Assembly: GCA_037576215.1 (NCBI GenBank)
Contig: JBANDB010000006.1
Location: 4,092,001-4,156,000, forward strand
Source of the DNA: Armillaria gallica
Taxonomy: Eukaryota; Basidiomycota; Agaricomycetes; Agaricales; Physalacriaceae
DNA length: 64,000 nucleotides
Direction of reading: 5' to 3'
Below the pieces are notes generated by a model. That model was not told the origin of the DNA, searched no databases, and worked only from the letters and a program-made list of their open reading frames with translations. The translations under genes and the position numbers were made by a program. Positions 47,641-58,120 of this stretch are shown here, piece after piece (position 1 is the stretch's first letter; each line of letters opens with the position of its first letter).

Positions 47641-47879
47641 GTGGGGCAGGAATTTAGAAGGAGAATAAGAGAGTATTCAAAATGCGTACGCAAGGTTACT
47701 CCTGTATACATTTCTGATGTTGTGCAGGGGAAACATAAGGTATCGATGGTTGGGAACACTGAAGAATTGATCAAATAGTGCGCCGACGTCTTGTATCTAG
47801 CGTCAAAGGGGTAAAGTCGCGACGGTAAGAGGAAAACGTTCGGATATTTCCGCATAGTCTACAAGATAAACATATGGTT

Positions 47880-48610
47880 CCACCTTTTTTCTATGACCCG
47901 AAATGGGGCGGGGAGCCAATCAGCGTCTTTCCCCAGTACCATGTACGCTCCGCTCATCCAGGCATGGTCAATTCCCTCGCCGAGATAATCCACCGCAATC
48001 CATTCTCTTCCGCCTGACCTGCTCGACATCTTTGAGGGAACGCTACCAATGTACCAACACGCGGCAATCCATCCGCAGAGATACCCAATATGCTAGACCA
48101 TGCCTTCTTCACGCGACCTCTTTCGTAGTGGGCATCATCCTCCTCCCCACCATTTCCCGAAATATGATACCACAAAGTAAGCCGAGATTCAAAACTCGAC
48201 TTGACTGTCATCAGCACATCTCACAGCATCAAAATAGGATGGCGTGCCCATCTCGATACCACCGCCAAACATAAACTCTGCATATGGTTTCTCGCCGGGT
48301 GTCGCAGTGTCAGGCGGCTGTTGGGTGAGATGATCCCATTGATCCTCGAGTGCGTCTAGGACGAACGACCGTGTACCGAGCCATCCGTCGTCCAAGCCAG
48401 TTCCAGTGCACAGTGCAGTCACATTCCCTCGCATAGGAATGATCTTTTCCCGCATGGCGCAAGGAGGTGGAATGTTCAGTCATTTGTAGCGTGGACGACA
48501 TGTTTGGCGCGAATGCCGCCGCGAGAGGTGTAGATGATGTTGTTGTGGATGGAGAGACAGGGTGGGTGCGTGTACAGCTGGAATGACGAAGATAGTGATT
48601 ACTAATCAAG
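47880..48610 (-). pseudogene. DAO-type FAD oxidoreductase relic (minus strand)
   Basis: Reading leftward from about 48600, pieces are SIHNNIIYTS-like and IRAKHVVHAT-like residues, then REKIIPMRGNVTALCTGTG (48450-48395), DDGWLGTRSFVLDALED, AEFMFGGGIEMGTPSYFDAV near 48260, and towards 47950 AWSSILGISADGLPRVG. The frame shifts several times and the C-terminus is incomplete. It is arranged head to head with the start of an ASA1-like relic at 48638, the same arrangement as at 60.9-61.1 kb. The block from 47640 to this relic repeats 940-1515. Confidence 0.68.
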
Positions 48611-48637
48611 CAAAGTGAACTTGGAAACATCGGCAAA

Positions 48638-48790
48638 AATGTCCGAACCTTCACATTCCCATGTCGCTCACCATCGAAGCCCATCGAGAGTTTGCCTTTG
48701 CTTTGTCACTACTCTCTCCTTCGTCGTTGTCTTTCCAGCTTTATGGATTTCTCAAGCCCTGAGGATATCCGCAGCCAATGGGGGGCCCGC
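48638..48790 (+). pseudogene. ASA1/GNB1L-like WD40 gene, 5' fragment
   Basis: The stretch TCGGCAAAAATGTCCGAACC (48628-48647) also begins the ASA1-like relic near 61060, together with ~45 upstream bases (GTGATTACTAATCAA(G/C)CAAAG). The codons read MSEPSHSH, compared with MSEPSPPP in the other copy. After a few tens of bases the similarity is lost, and a 115-codon open frame (48615-48962) continues into unrelated sequence. It appears to be a 5' scrap of the gene left by rearrangement. Confidence 0.45.
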
Positions 48791-49149
48791 TTCTACCTAT
48801 AATTGCGTCCCGTTTGATCAACGACTCGGAGAAAGACTTATATCTGTCGATGCTATGCTGACTCCATATCCCTGTTCCATCCGACCGGTACCACCAAGGT
48901 CATCAAGAATGACTCCCAACGCTCGCAGATCCAGCAGGCACCTCTTCGTGCTCTTTGACTGACAATGATTCCGTCGCCCTCCCCGCCGTGTCTTCCAGGC
49001 ACTTTTCTCAGTTATGTGGCTGCAGGGACTAGATGACAAGGACAATGTTGAGCACCGCGCTCTCTTTTACCACCAAGTTCGCTGCTCGTGCCGGTCTTTC
49101 CAGTTCATCGTGCGCCCCCTTTTCTTCCCTGTCCCGTTCTCGTTTCCTG

Positions 49150-49262
49150 TGTTTGCGTCCCCTTGTGTTCCCGTGCATCGTGGTTCTTGTGTTTGCGCTT
49201 CGTTTCTGTTCCCGTGCATCGTTGTTCCTGTGTTTGTGTTACGGTTGTGTTCCTTTTCCGGT
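49150..49262. repeat. Imperfect tandem repeat, ~40-50 bp unit, about 2.5 copies
   Basis: The phrase GTTCCCGTGCATCGT(G/T)GTTC(T/C)TGTGTTTG recurs around 49168-49200 and 49216-49246, with a third partial GTGTTTGCGT/GTTCC copy on either side. The surrounding 49080-49330 is pyrimidine-rich and low in complexity. The long frames predicted here are products of this bias, not genes. Confidence 0.6.
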
Positions 49263-49749
49263 GTTTTGATCCTACTCCGTGTATCGTGCTTGCCTTCCCG
49301 TCTCGTTCGTTTTCGTGGGCTCGAGTACCGTGCCCGGTCCGTGCGTCATGTCTCACAGCTGTGTTTGGTCATATTTGGTTGCTTGCCACCTCCCATGGCG
49401 CGCGTACTACCTGTCTTCCCTCTCCCTCGTGTCACCTTTGAGCTCCTTGTCCTGTTTCCATACAATCATTGTACTCCACTCCGTCATGATGCATGACGCA
49501 TGATGTCTCGCTTTCACAAATGCCATACTCTTCGCCCTTTTCACAGAACAGTTTTCATCGCACCAATAACAAGATGTTCATTTTACGCTTTTACGCACGG
49601 CCATGGACCGGTTCCGAGCGGACGGAAAACCTCTCTATGTTGATGTCGTGCTCCCTTGTTACGTTGTTATTCTCAGAGAGTCAGAGATGGGAATGCGGCC
49701 GGTCAAATATCGTCGTATCATACTCACCCTATGATATTGGCAATATGCT

Positions 49750-50310
49750 CTATCTTTTCCAGCAGACCATTTTTTGTCCTATGCTATGGCCGAATCTCGA
49801 GCCAGAGCCAGAGCCAACTTGCACTACCGCTGTAAGCCTCAAACAGAACGCTACAACAATTCCGCTCGCAGAATCCCAGTCGCATCCTTCTGCTCCTATT
49901 TGAATGTACCTATTGCCGAGCATAGAAAGGCCTTAGTCCGACTGTTGACATCATCACATACTCTTGCCATGAAGGTCTGGACGCCATCGTCCATCTCTTC
50001 CTTGTTCGCAGTGTTTATGTCCTTTCTGCCATTCTCAGGCTGAAGTTGAGGACGAAGCTTACATTTTGTTGTACTGTGACGGATCACAATCCTTGGAAGA
50101 ATTTGCGATCCGACTTCTTTCAATCTATCGTCCTCCTTGCCACCGGCCCTTTTGCGAATCTATTGTAATCAGCGGCCTCTGGTCTTGAAGTCATATATGT
50201 CCTACTGACAGCAGATGATATCGAAATTGTTGGACCTCTCGCTAAATGTCTTCAACATCTTCCGCAATGCGCATTTCTAGTACTGTACCGTTATACTATT
50301 CATAAATGAC
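49750..50310 (+). pseudogene. Fragment resembling the C-terminal region of a non-LTR reverse transcriptase-type protein
   Basis: Frames in order read IAEHRKALVRLLTSSHTLAM near 49910-49970, then AEVEDEAYILLYCDG near 50040-50080, and in the neighbouring frame LRSDFFQSIVLLATGPFANL near 50102-50165. The pattern of a basic ALVRLLTSSH segment, then a [VE]EDE.H.L..C motif, then LR..F is one I associate with the C-terminal, zinc-binding part of retroelement-derived proteins in Agaricomycetes. There is no reverse transcriptase core in the window, and frames break. The family call is tentative. Confidence 0.4.
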
Positions 50311-50403
50311 TGCCTTTCCTTTGCACCGCATGAAGAGTCTCTACTCCGCGCGACACACTCAACGGTGTGATCACAACGGTATGAGCCTTCGTGGCCACAG
50401 CAC

Positions 50404-51410
50404 ATGGTTCACCATGTCAGGGCTGTGGGCCCGGCCGTTCCTTATTGGGACCTTGTGCCGGTAACAACACCAACACCAACACCTTCACCACCATCCACCA
50501 CGTTATATCCTTTGGTCCCATTTGCCTGCTCATCCCATTCTTCTGGTGTGACTATCCTCTTCATCTTCCTGGACAGTGAGCGAGTTTACTTCGAAGACCG
50601 TTCTAGACGCGTCCTAACAACGACGGATTACAGGAGTGGGGAGAAAATATTATCACGTACGTCGCTTTCATTTTCTTTGAAAGCACAATTCACACCAAGG
50701 GATACAGAAATGGTCGAGATAATAAGCTTCACGTATGGCTTCGCGTCGAGGAGCTACCAGGAATAGGAGGATCAGCAGCTCTATTTGAATCGCCCCTTCA
50801 CGTACTCTGGTACTCGGTGGCTGCGGATTCCTTGAACCATTTTCGCTGATACCCTTGCCGCCGAACGACAGCGCAATAGGCTCGGTCCAGGGATCATCGA
50901 TCAATCCTCAGAGGTATGACAGTGGTTCTATTCACCTGGAACGGATTCTCACAGTTGCTCAGGCCGATTTTTGGTCCCTACCGGCTTGTAGTCACATTCT
51001 CGCCGCGATAGCCTATAGGGAAACAAGAAAGCAATGGCCCCACTCTACCCATGGACGCGTGCGGGAACCAGGCCACAGGTAATTGCTTTTCTCTGTGTAC
51101 CTCAGCCCTACTCATTGTATACAGGTATCAGTCATCCGGGAAATGGGGCTGTCGCCATCCGTGACGACAGCAGGGGGTTTGTGCTGCAGGTAGATGGGAC
51201 GGACGGTATGACATCTTCTCCTCGCCCACCTTTTCTTTCTTACGATGTTCTGCAGAATTTGTCTCCATTCCATGAAATCATTTAAATCGTTAGGAACTCT
51301 GAAACACCACAAAAATGGATGCCAGGCTGTTGCCTTTGCACGAACACTATCCGCGTAGCAGAATTTAAATTTAAATTTTTGCACAATGATGACGACGCAA
51401 CCTCCTTGGC
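50404..51410 (+). pseudogene. ASA1/GNB1L-like WD40 protein relic A
   Basis: Pieces in the order expected for ASTRA-associated protein 1 (a WD40 protein of the ASTRA chaperone complex; human GNB1L): FIFLDSERVYFEDRSR near 50560-50610, SGEKIL followed by a GT-AG-like break near 50655, MDVNALNHF-like residues near 50815, LPPNDSAI near 50856, AQADFWSLPACSHILAAIAY near 50960-51017 with RETRKQWPHSTHGR after it, HPGNGAVAIRDD near 51133-51170 with a G.DG end, a ~90-nt intron, then TLKHHKNGCQAVAFARTL near 51298-51353. Frame shifts and a degraded WD motif (VDGTDG in place of the usual GGWDG) show loss of function. A second relic lies at 61.1 kb. Confidence 0.62.
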
Positions 51411-51780
51411 TTCTTTCCACGACTACGGCGGTCCGACCACACCTTTAAACACAAACTCTGTGCTGCGCCTAGTCTCAGAGGGGGTATTATGGTTTCTCAC
51501 GACGTCTGGACAAGATATCCTCACACGACGACTGTCACCGCCCTTTTCTCTCGTGATCTCCATCGATGTTCGCCCCTCCCTCGCCCTTTCGTGGTCTTCA
51601 TGGGCAGTTTGAGTATCTCGCTGAAGTTGCCGATGCAAGTTCTGTCAACTCTTACAGTCCTCAGTATCGAGCATCCGTCAGATGGATCTCAAATGACGCT
51701 GCCCTCCGTTAACAGTGCAGAAATTTGCTCATCGTTCCGCACGGCATCATCTGAGGAACATCATGACATGTAAAGCTCAA
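51411..51780. repeat. Duplicated 3' flank of the ASA1-like relics
   Basis: This matches 62010-62310 closely (for example GGTATTATGGT(T/G)TCTCACGA(C/T)GT near 51483 and 62091, and CCCTTTCGTGGTCTTCAT near 51585 and 62195). No protein family was recognised. The duplication that produced the two ASA1-like relics therefore extends through repeat Z. Confidence 0.5.
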
Positions 51781-52260
51781 ATGAAACGATACACTCGCCG
51801 TCGGCATCCTCCTAAACGTTTGGCTTCCGCTGCTCCGCTTCGAGTCGATAAGGCAGGCAAGGGTCTCGCATCGAGAATCGCGTGGGGTCCCTCCCTGTGA
51901 AGGAAGGTTTTTCACTCTACATTGACTCTTATCTCTTTGCTGGCACCCTCGATATTGATGTCGCTGAATTTCGACATGCTTTTCTTCGACACCTCGCTTC
52001 GAGCGTTCATCCATGCAGACACAGGTTGACTGTATCAATGAATCCGTTTAGTGAAGAGACGAAAGATTCGCCAAGCCCGTTTTTCCTCCTCGTTCCAAAA
52101 CCAACCCTGCTCTCATTCTCGTTTATCACGTCGCAGCTTGTGGTGGAATTCAACTGCTGATTAATGTCGTTTGGTGCAATCCATTCCCTCATCTCCAGCT
52201 TCTCAGAGGCGCATATCAATTGAAGCCGAGTCATTGCCAGACGAAGCCCTTCCTCCACTC
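51780..52260 (+). repeat. Repeat Z, copy 2 (short)
   Basis: Shares CGAGTCGATAAGGCAGGCAA near 51841 and the run that follows it with 62465, and AGAGACGAAAGATTCGCC near 52057 with the corresponding part of Z1 and Z3. A ~600-bp middle part present in Z1 and Z3 is absent. It ends near 52260, where a helicase 3' fragment begins. Confidence 0.5.
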
Positions 52261-52289
52261 ACCTTGCTTCACACCGGTTCATTTTTTGG

Positions 52290-53320
52290 TATTTAATCGT
52301 CTTCATGAGGCTGTTCATCCGCTCCACCATGTATTCGGTTCCATCTCCAATCTTGATCTTTCCACAATCCCGGAAGTGTGAACATCGTCAAAGATTGGTC
52401 GCGAACACTTACTTCCAGACGGATGTTTTATCCCACAACGACTTCCGAATAGGCATGATGCCAGAAACTACTTTGACCCTCATTTTTGACCGAAGTCAAG
52501 CGGATTATCTTGGAAATGCGACATATCTCAGTGCGCGCCCTCCACCTATGTACATCCGTTGCAGAGGTTCCGTCATCCTACTGGAGTCTCTGGCTGGGAC
52601 GTCTGGGACTTATCAAATGCGGAGACTGTTCATTGGGAAGAAAAGTTTGTGGTATTGTCGATGTCATTCCGATACGAGATATGACAGCCCCGGAACCCAC
52701 AGAAAGAGAGTTCGCCGCTACGTCCTCGATCCAGCAGGTGTCGACGAGGTGCTGCCAAAAGAGGGAAAGCAGGCCTTCACGCGGAAATATACACCTTATG
52801 TGCTACAGAGGTATCCCGGTTGGTGTTAACCCCGGGCGATATCTTCATCTCTTTTTGGGCCCGCTGCCGCACATCCTACTCTGTCTCGAGGTAGTTCGCG
52901 TCGATACACTCAGCCAGAGGAAGATGAAGAAGTGCGTAGTCAAACGAGTACGATGCACTCGATGACCTGTAAGCACAGACCAAGTACGTATTACTGGCCC
53001 TGCTACTGACGATAACTGATCCTATTCGCCACTTGTTCACCAGTAAGGCGTACAAGGCTGCAGTCAAACTACAACAGAAACTCAGTCCGAGTTCTGCGTT
53101 CTACGAGCATTGCGATGGCAAGCAACCCAAGAACCTAGCTAGTCGAAGTCTCGAAGAGGCCACCAGCTAGCTTCTTCTCTTCTATTCAAAACTTCCTTGA
53201 ACTTGACGGACGACTGACCTGCACCTCGCCATCAAAGGAATCAGGCCCATGCAAAAGCTGACACTCAAAATTCGACAACGACTTGTATTATTACTGATTC
53301 CTCGTGTATTGATTTGTAGT
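52290..53320 (+). pseudogene. UvrD-like helicase, internally deleted 3' duplicate
   Basis: Corresponds to exons 30, 35 and 36 of the intact gene at 29929-38082. Pieces: VFGSISNLDLSTIPE near 52330-52376, TLTLIFDRSQADYLGNATYL near 52470-52530, then an abrupt jump to APEPTEREFAATSS near 52687, RYLHLFLGPLPHILLCLEVV near 52840-52898, and AYKAAVKLQQKLSPSSAFYE near 53048-53107. About 1.1 kb of the source (roughly 36345-37437) is missing at the jump. Stops and frame shifts follow the deletion. With the 5' fragment at 18.3 kb, it shows that both ends of the helicase were duplicated separately. Confidence 0.75.
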
Positions 53321-53329
53321 CTGGTATGA

Positions 53330-54130
53330 TTCTCCTTGATAACATTGCACCTACGAATACATTAATACAACAATCAAGTAGCCCGTTCGCCGTGACTGAG
53401 TTCATAAACCAAATTATGAGATAATCGGCAGTCGTCTTGGTACCTCATCACCACAGATACGATGATACCGAGGATCTAGAGCGGGAAAGCCTTCCAACCG
53501 TACTTGAAAAGGCACGCTTGAGAGGCTGTACTCGAGACCAGGCGAAGTAAAATATCTAAGACTCTTACTGAATCACGGTTTGTGTATCTATGCATAGGAT
53601 CCGTCAATTTAATCAGCGCGTTGATGTTGACACAAGACATACCAATGCAAAAATCAGGATATAATCCAGGGGAAGAAGCGGGGAGATTGCGATTGGGCAG
53701 GATTGGCCAACATGGCGAGCATTGCAGAGAAGAAAAGGCTTGTTCGGAGAGAACCAAGACCTTGAGGGAAAACTAAACCCGGCTAGTCATTTCGATAGCC
53801 TGGGAACATGATCTTTTCTTGCAGATACGGCGAGGAAGGTGCAGTTCGTTGCACGCCCACCGTGATCTACGGCTGAGGGATTTGATAGCCACGAGATCTA
53901 AGACGAGGAGCCAAGAGCGAGGAATGATAATTCAGATTTACCGAGATCCACCTGCATCGTCAATTTCAGTATTCATATTTCAGTATTTGTGCGCGCCTCG
54001 ATCGTATTCCCTGTCCTTCCTCTCTCCACAAGGAGATTGATTCATTCCCAACATTGACTCGTTGCGGTTTTTTTGACACAAGGACGCGACGAGAGGGATA
54101 TGGACGGCACATTGACATCTTGGGCGCACT
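53330..54130. other. Spacer without a recognised gene
   Basis: About 800 bases with short frames only. Part of the end (53940-54130) has weak resemblance to 5240-5340. The last ~30 bases lead into the flank shared with 1560-1780. Confidence 0.4.
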
Positions 54131-55375
54131 GAATTCAAGGAGCGAGGACTGGGAGACAGAATGCGAGCAAAGTCGTGATGGTGAAATGGAGGGATTACTG
54201 TAGAGAACGTCATGATAGTCAGACAGAGGGATTGCTCGGGTTTTCCCGACGCGTTGTAAGGTTGATCTCTTTGATTCGTTCGACCGTGTTCCCCATCCTC
54301 ATCGGCTTGGAGCTGTTGCAGTGGCCTGATATCATGTTAAAGCCTCTTCAAGAGCCATGGCATCACTGTTTTCACATCTCTGAGTGACTATCGACGCTCC
54401 ACAAGCAATTATTTCTTTTCACCGCCACGTCTCCAAGCGGATAAAGCAGTCTCCCGGACTCCCAGTGGCCAATTCTACTACTCCATTCTGGTGGATCCCA
54501 GCATCGCCCATCCAAAAAGAAGGCTCGTCTGTAGCCTTGCTAGCATGCATGGACGTTGTGATTATCGGGTGTGGGATAACGCGCACGGTGTTTGTGCGTA
54601 CGCTCCTCGGTTCGGACAGGCCATTGGAGGTTGTGATGTTGGAAGCGAGGGATGCGGAACGGAGGATCTATTACACCATGTTTGAAGGAGCCAAGGAGAA
54701 GTCGGGCTGCCGAGTGAAAAGAGTGGCTGGGGTACGACGGAGGGACCAGCAGGGATGCGGCATGCAGACAGGGTGTGCGGGGTCATCTCGACGACGGGCG
54801 GGACGGTGCATCCATATCAGCTCGTTATGGGAATCCTATCGCGGCTGCTTGAGCTCAAGACGTACTCTTCGTTCCGGCTGTACACATTCACACACCCGCG
54901 GGCGACATTTGTGCCAAACATATCGTCCTCGTTACCATGGATGGACATTCCATCTCTTCACGCCAATGCGGGAAAGGATCGTTCCCGTGCGAGGGAATAT
55001 GGCGGCACAGCACGCTGGAACTGGCTTCGACGATGTATGGCTCGGTATACGGTCATTTGTGCTATACTTGCAAGTGCGTCTGAGGATCGATGGGACTATC
55101 TCACCCAGCAGCCGCCTGTTCCTCCGAGACTCGGCGAGAAACCACACGCAGAGTTTATGTTTGGCGGTGGCATCGAGATGGGCACCCCGTCCTTCTTTGG
55201 CGCTGTCGGATGCGCTGATGACAAGTCTCGAGTCTCGGCTTACACCTTGGTGGGATACTTTGCACGGGAATATGTTGCCAATTCAATTACTCCCGATATC
55301 AACGGAGCGAATTTCGTGATCCAAGGAAGCATACATGTAGGCGAAACAGTGACACACACTGATTCGAGGCGATAG
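54130..55375 (+). pseudogene. DAO-type FAD oxidoreductase relic upstream of HET copy 4
   Basis: The 5' flank (54130-54360) and body parallel the relic at 1560-2665. The dinucleotide-binding motif reads VVIIGCGITRT near 54555, with Gly to Cys and Gly to Arg changes in the GxGxxG. Later pieces are LEVVMLEARDAE, GGTVHPYQLVMGILSRLLEL near 54800-54860, AEFMFGGGIEMGTPSFFGAV near 55147-55206, and the 3' tail before HET. The frame shifts at least three times. The same order, oxidoreductase then HET, holds for copies 1, 2 and 4. Confidence 0.7.
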
Positions 55376-55625
55376 CATTCTATGTAGAACCTTGTTGCAA
55401 CTACACCCGCCTGAGGTTCTCCTTGTATACATCTAGTAATAACGGGATGAGCAGGCGTTGTATGTACCATCACTTTCCTTCCACACCAAGTCTCCGTTCT
55501 GATTATAATGGTTAGCGCTCCACTGGCGACAGGCTTGGATTCAAGATTTTGGCTATACAAATCCTTCGCGCAGAGACAACATGGTATGTAGCTGTAAAAT
55601 CCAATACAAATGCACTGAATAACAG

Positions 55626-57909
55626 TATCATTGAGAAAGAAAGACTATTCAAATCTTTCCGACGTCACTATCACCGCTCCCATTGAAGACAGCTTGTCGA
55701 TCGAAGATATCAAGGTCCCACATCAACGAGCCTATACGGGTCCAAAGCCTGTCATACCATCCTCTCTCGCTGACACCCCCAGCGCCAGCCTCGGTGTTGA
55801 TGGACTGATGAAGACACTGAACAGCACTCTTGGCACCAAATACGACCTCACCCCTTCTCTGTCATCCCTTCTTCAAGTGTACATCTCGGATGAATATGAT
55901 TTTGGCACTGTATATGGTTATCTCCGCCCCATATGGTTTGACTGTGACCTGAACATCATCCAAGATTCACTGCGCACCTCTGAAGCGACAGACCAAAAAA
56001 TACGACAAGAAGTGCTGGTTGATGGCCAGATTACCGAGGATGGACTGTGCATGCCCCCTAGGCGCGTCTGGGATCTCTTCAGCAACAGGGTGGTGCCGTG
56101 GTGGGTTGCCTTGCATACACCATGGGGAATATCACATGCCTGGCTGGACGCCAGCCGTCGCAAAAATGTGCTCACTCCCATCAATGGACATGAATGGCCC
56201 GTGCCCATCCCAGAAGATGCCAGCCTGTTACGTGCATGCCGCGGACCTCCGCTTCACACTGACTTCACGCACAGACTTCTTCTCAACAAATCACACCATC
56301 GGACCTCCGCGGCCTCCAGCCGCTTACCATTTACTTACTCTATTTTAATATTTCATTTCCGTTTCATTTTACTATTTCACATATTAAATCTAGAACCCGA
56401 ATTCGGTAGCGAACAGATTTCAGTCGGATTCCATCGGACTCCAACTCGGATTACCTACTCATATATATACTGTAGAATTACTGGTAGATACTCAGTTCAA
56501 ATATCAACTTGGTTTAGCCAAATCTCTCTCTAACTCCAAGTCCAATCTATCGCTCTCCAAGTCCATGGCCTCCACTCCATTGGACTATCTTTGCTCTCTA
56601 TCCAAACCTTCACTCTCCACAGACGCCGCTCCGCAATCCAATCTTAGGGCTTCGGCTCAAGGGTGACGTTGCTAATAGCTTCGCCAAAGCCCACGCACTC
56701 CGCGGACCTCCGCTCGTGCGAGTTATCTTTGTCTATTTGGCACGTCCCTAACACAGCCTCGATCTCGTCCGTATTGAAATGCTGAATCTCAGAGCAGAGT
56801 ATGCATGGCTGGACGTCCTCTGTTTGAGGCAAGAAGGGGGGCAAAATGAGGACCTGCGTGCGGGGGAGTGGATGTTGGATGTGCCCAATATCGGAAATGC
56901 ATATCTCTTAGACAAGGTGGTTTTCTATTTCAATGGGCTTGGATGGCCCTTGGAGCATGGTTTCGATTCTGATAGTCCCCGGAGTTGGTTCAAACGCACG
57001 TGGACATTACAGGAGACGAGTGACAATTGGATGATAGGCAGGGATACGGGCGACGGGACGTTGAATGAGGAAGTACGGGAAAGATTCGAGTCGCAACTGT
57101 CATCTGTAAAATGGGCCGCATGGCATATGGTTCGCTTGCTATCGCTGTTGCAGGATCGCACATCCAAGAAGGATGTGGATAAAGTTGCAGCATTGACATA
57201 CTTTTTGGCATTCGATGGCACACCAGCACACAATGAAACACGACCCACTATATCTACCACTCACGATTACACAAAAATCGACCCCATTTCAAACGATAAT
57301 TTCATCAGAACAGGTGATCCCACCTCGACCACAGCACCGGCAGACTCTGAGCTGGAGTCTGCTGAAGATGCTTGGACAGCTCTGGTGAAGGTGATGTGGG
57401 AGGGACGTCATTCAGAGATGCTCTTTTTATATCATGAACCTGGGCCCAAAAAGAATGCATGGAGACCATCATGGCAGCAGGCTATGAACTGGGATACATG
57501 AAGTTTCTCTTCCGCTTTATACGGGCTCGTTGATCACGATATGAAGACAGGTACCTATTCATACAATGGTTGGTGCATTCAATCAGCACAGGTGCAAGGG
57601 TTGGCCATGCTGGGGGTGGTGCCCTGCAAAGGATGCTTGATTGTCCAAACCCGGTCCTGGTACAGACTGAGAAGGAAGCATCGATACAAAATTTCCACTG
57701 ACCATCAATACCCAATACCAGATGGTGAATATTCATTGCTACTACCTGATACCAATTCAGATACAAATGAGACACCATGCATTGTTGGGAGAATGCTGCC
57801 CAATCAAACATTCATAAAGACATCAGTATTCAAAGTCATCGACTGGCCACAGGATGAAGATGAACAGGAGAGTCTGGGTGCTAAAGAGTTGCATATTGTT
57901 CTTGGTTGA
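55626..57909 (+). pseudogene. HET-domain-like protein, copy 4, split by a solo LTR
   Basis: The frame is collinear with HET copies 1-3 from the conserved intron acceptor (55625) to about residue 197 (IPEDAS). It is interrupted at 56226-56753 by a 528-bp insertion and resumes as DLVRIEMLNLRAEYAWLDVLC. The insertion falls inside the HET core, between SHAWLD and YAWLDVLCLRQ. A second lesion is a TGA at 57499-57501, where copy 1 has CGA (Arg). Reading past it, the frame stays open to a conserved end at 57909 (ELH followed by IVLG). Apart from these two lesions the copy is complete, so inactivation is recent relative to the duplication. Confidence 0.85.
56226..56753. mobile_element. Solo LTR of an LTR retrotransposon (528 bp)
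   Basis: The segment begins TGTTACGTGC and ends CCCTAACA, so it has the TG...CA ends of LTRs. It is flanked on both sides by CAGCC (56221-56225 and 56754-56758), a 5-bp target duplication typical of LTR-element integration. The paralogous HET copy 3 shows the uninterrupted site (GCCAGTCTCGATCTCG), which defines the ends. Inside are a TATA-like run (CATATATATACTG near 56459) and a repeated GCGGACCTCCGC motif near both ends. No internal coding region is present, which fits LTR-LTR recombination leaving one LTR. Orientation and superfamily are undetermined. Confidence 0.85.
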
Positions 57910-58120
57910 AATAATCAAACAGAAGTTGATTATAATTTCTGTATACACTTCAGGGGAAGTGTCACTCTTCGCATCATAAAATGCAGTGTGTATTGAATAC
58001 TGCCTCTAGTACTAAAACCACTTTCATTCCCTTCATGCTGGTCTGATATAAGATGAATTAATCTCCCAGACCCATCGCAGCAAGCACAGGCTTGATAACT
58101 TATACCTTCGGGGCAAGCAT
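57910..58120. other. 3' flank of HET copy 4
   Basis: Matches the sequence after the other three HET copies, most closely copy 2. No gene was seen. Confidence 0.5.

Noticed and set aside
49014..49496. 160-codon frame as a Cys/Phe-rich protein
   Set aside because: It is produced by the tandem repeat and pyrimidine bias; two other frames and the complementary strand are also open here.
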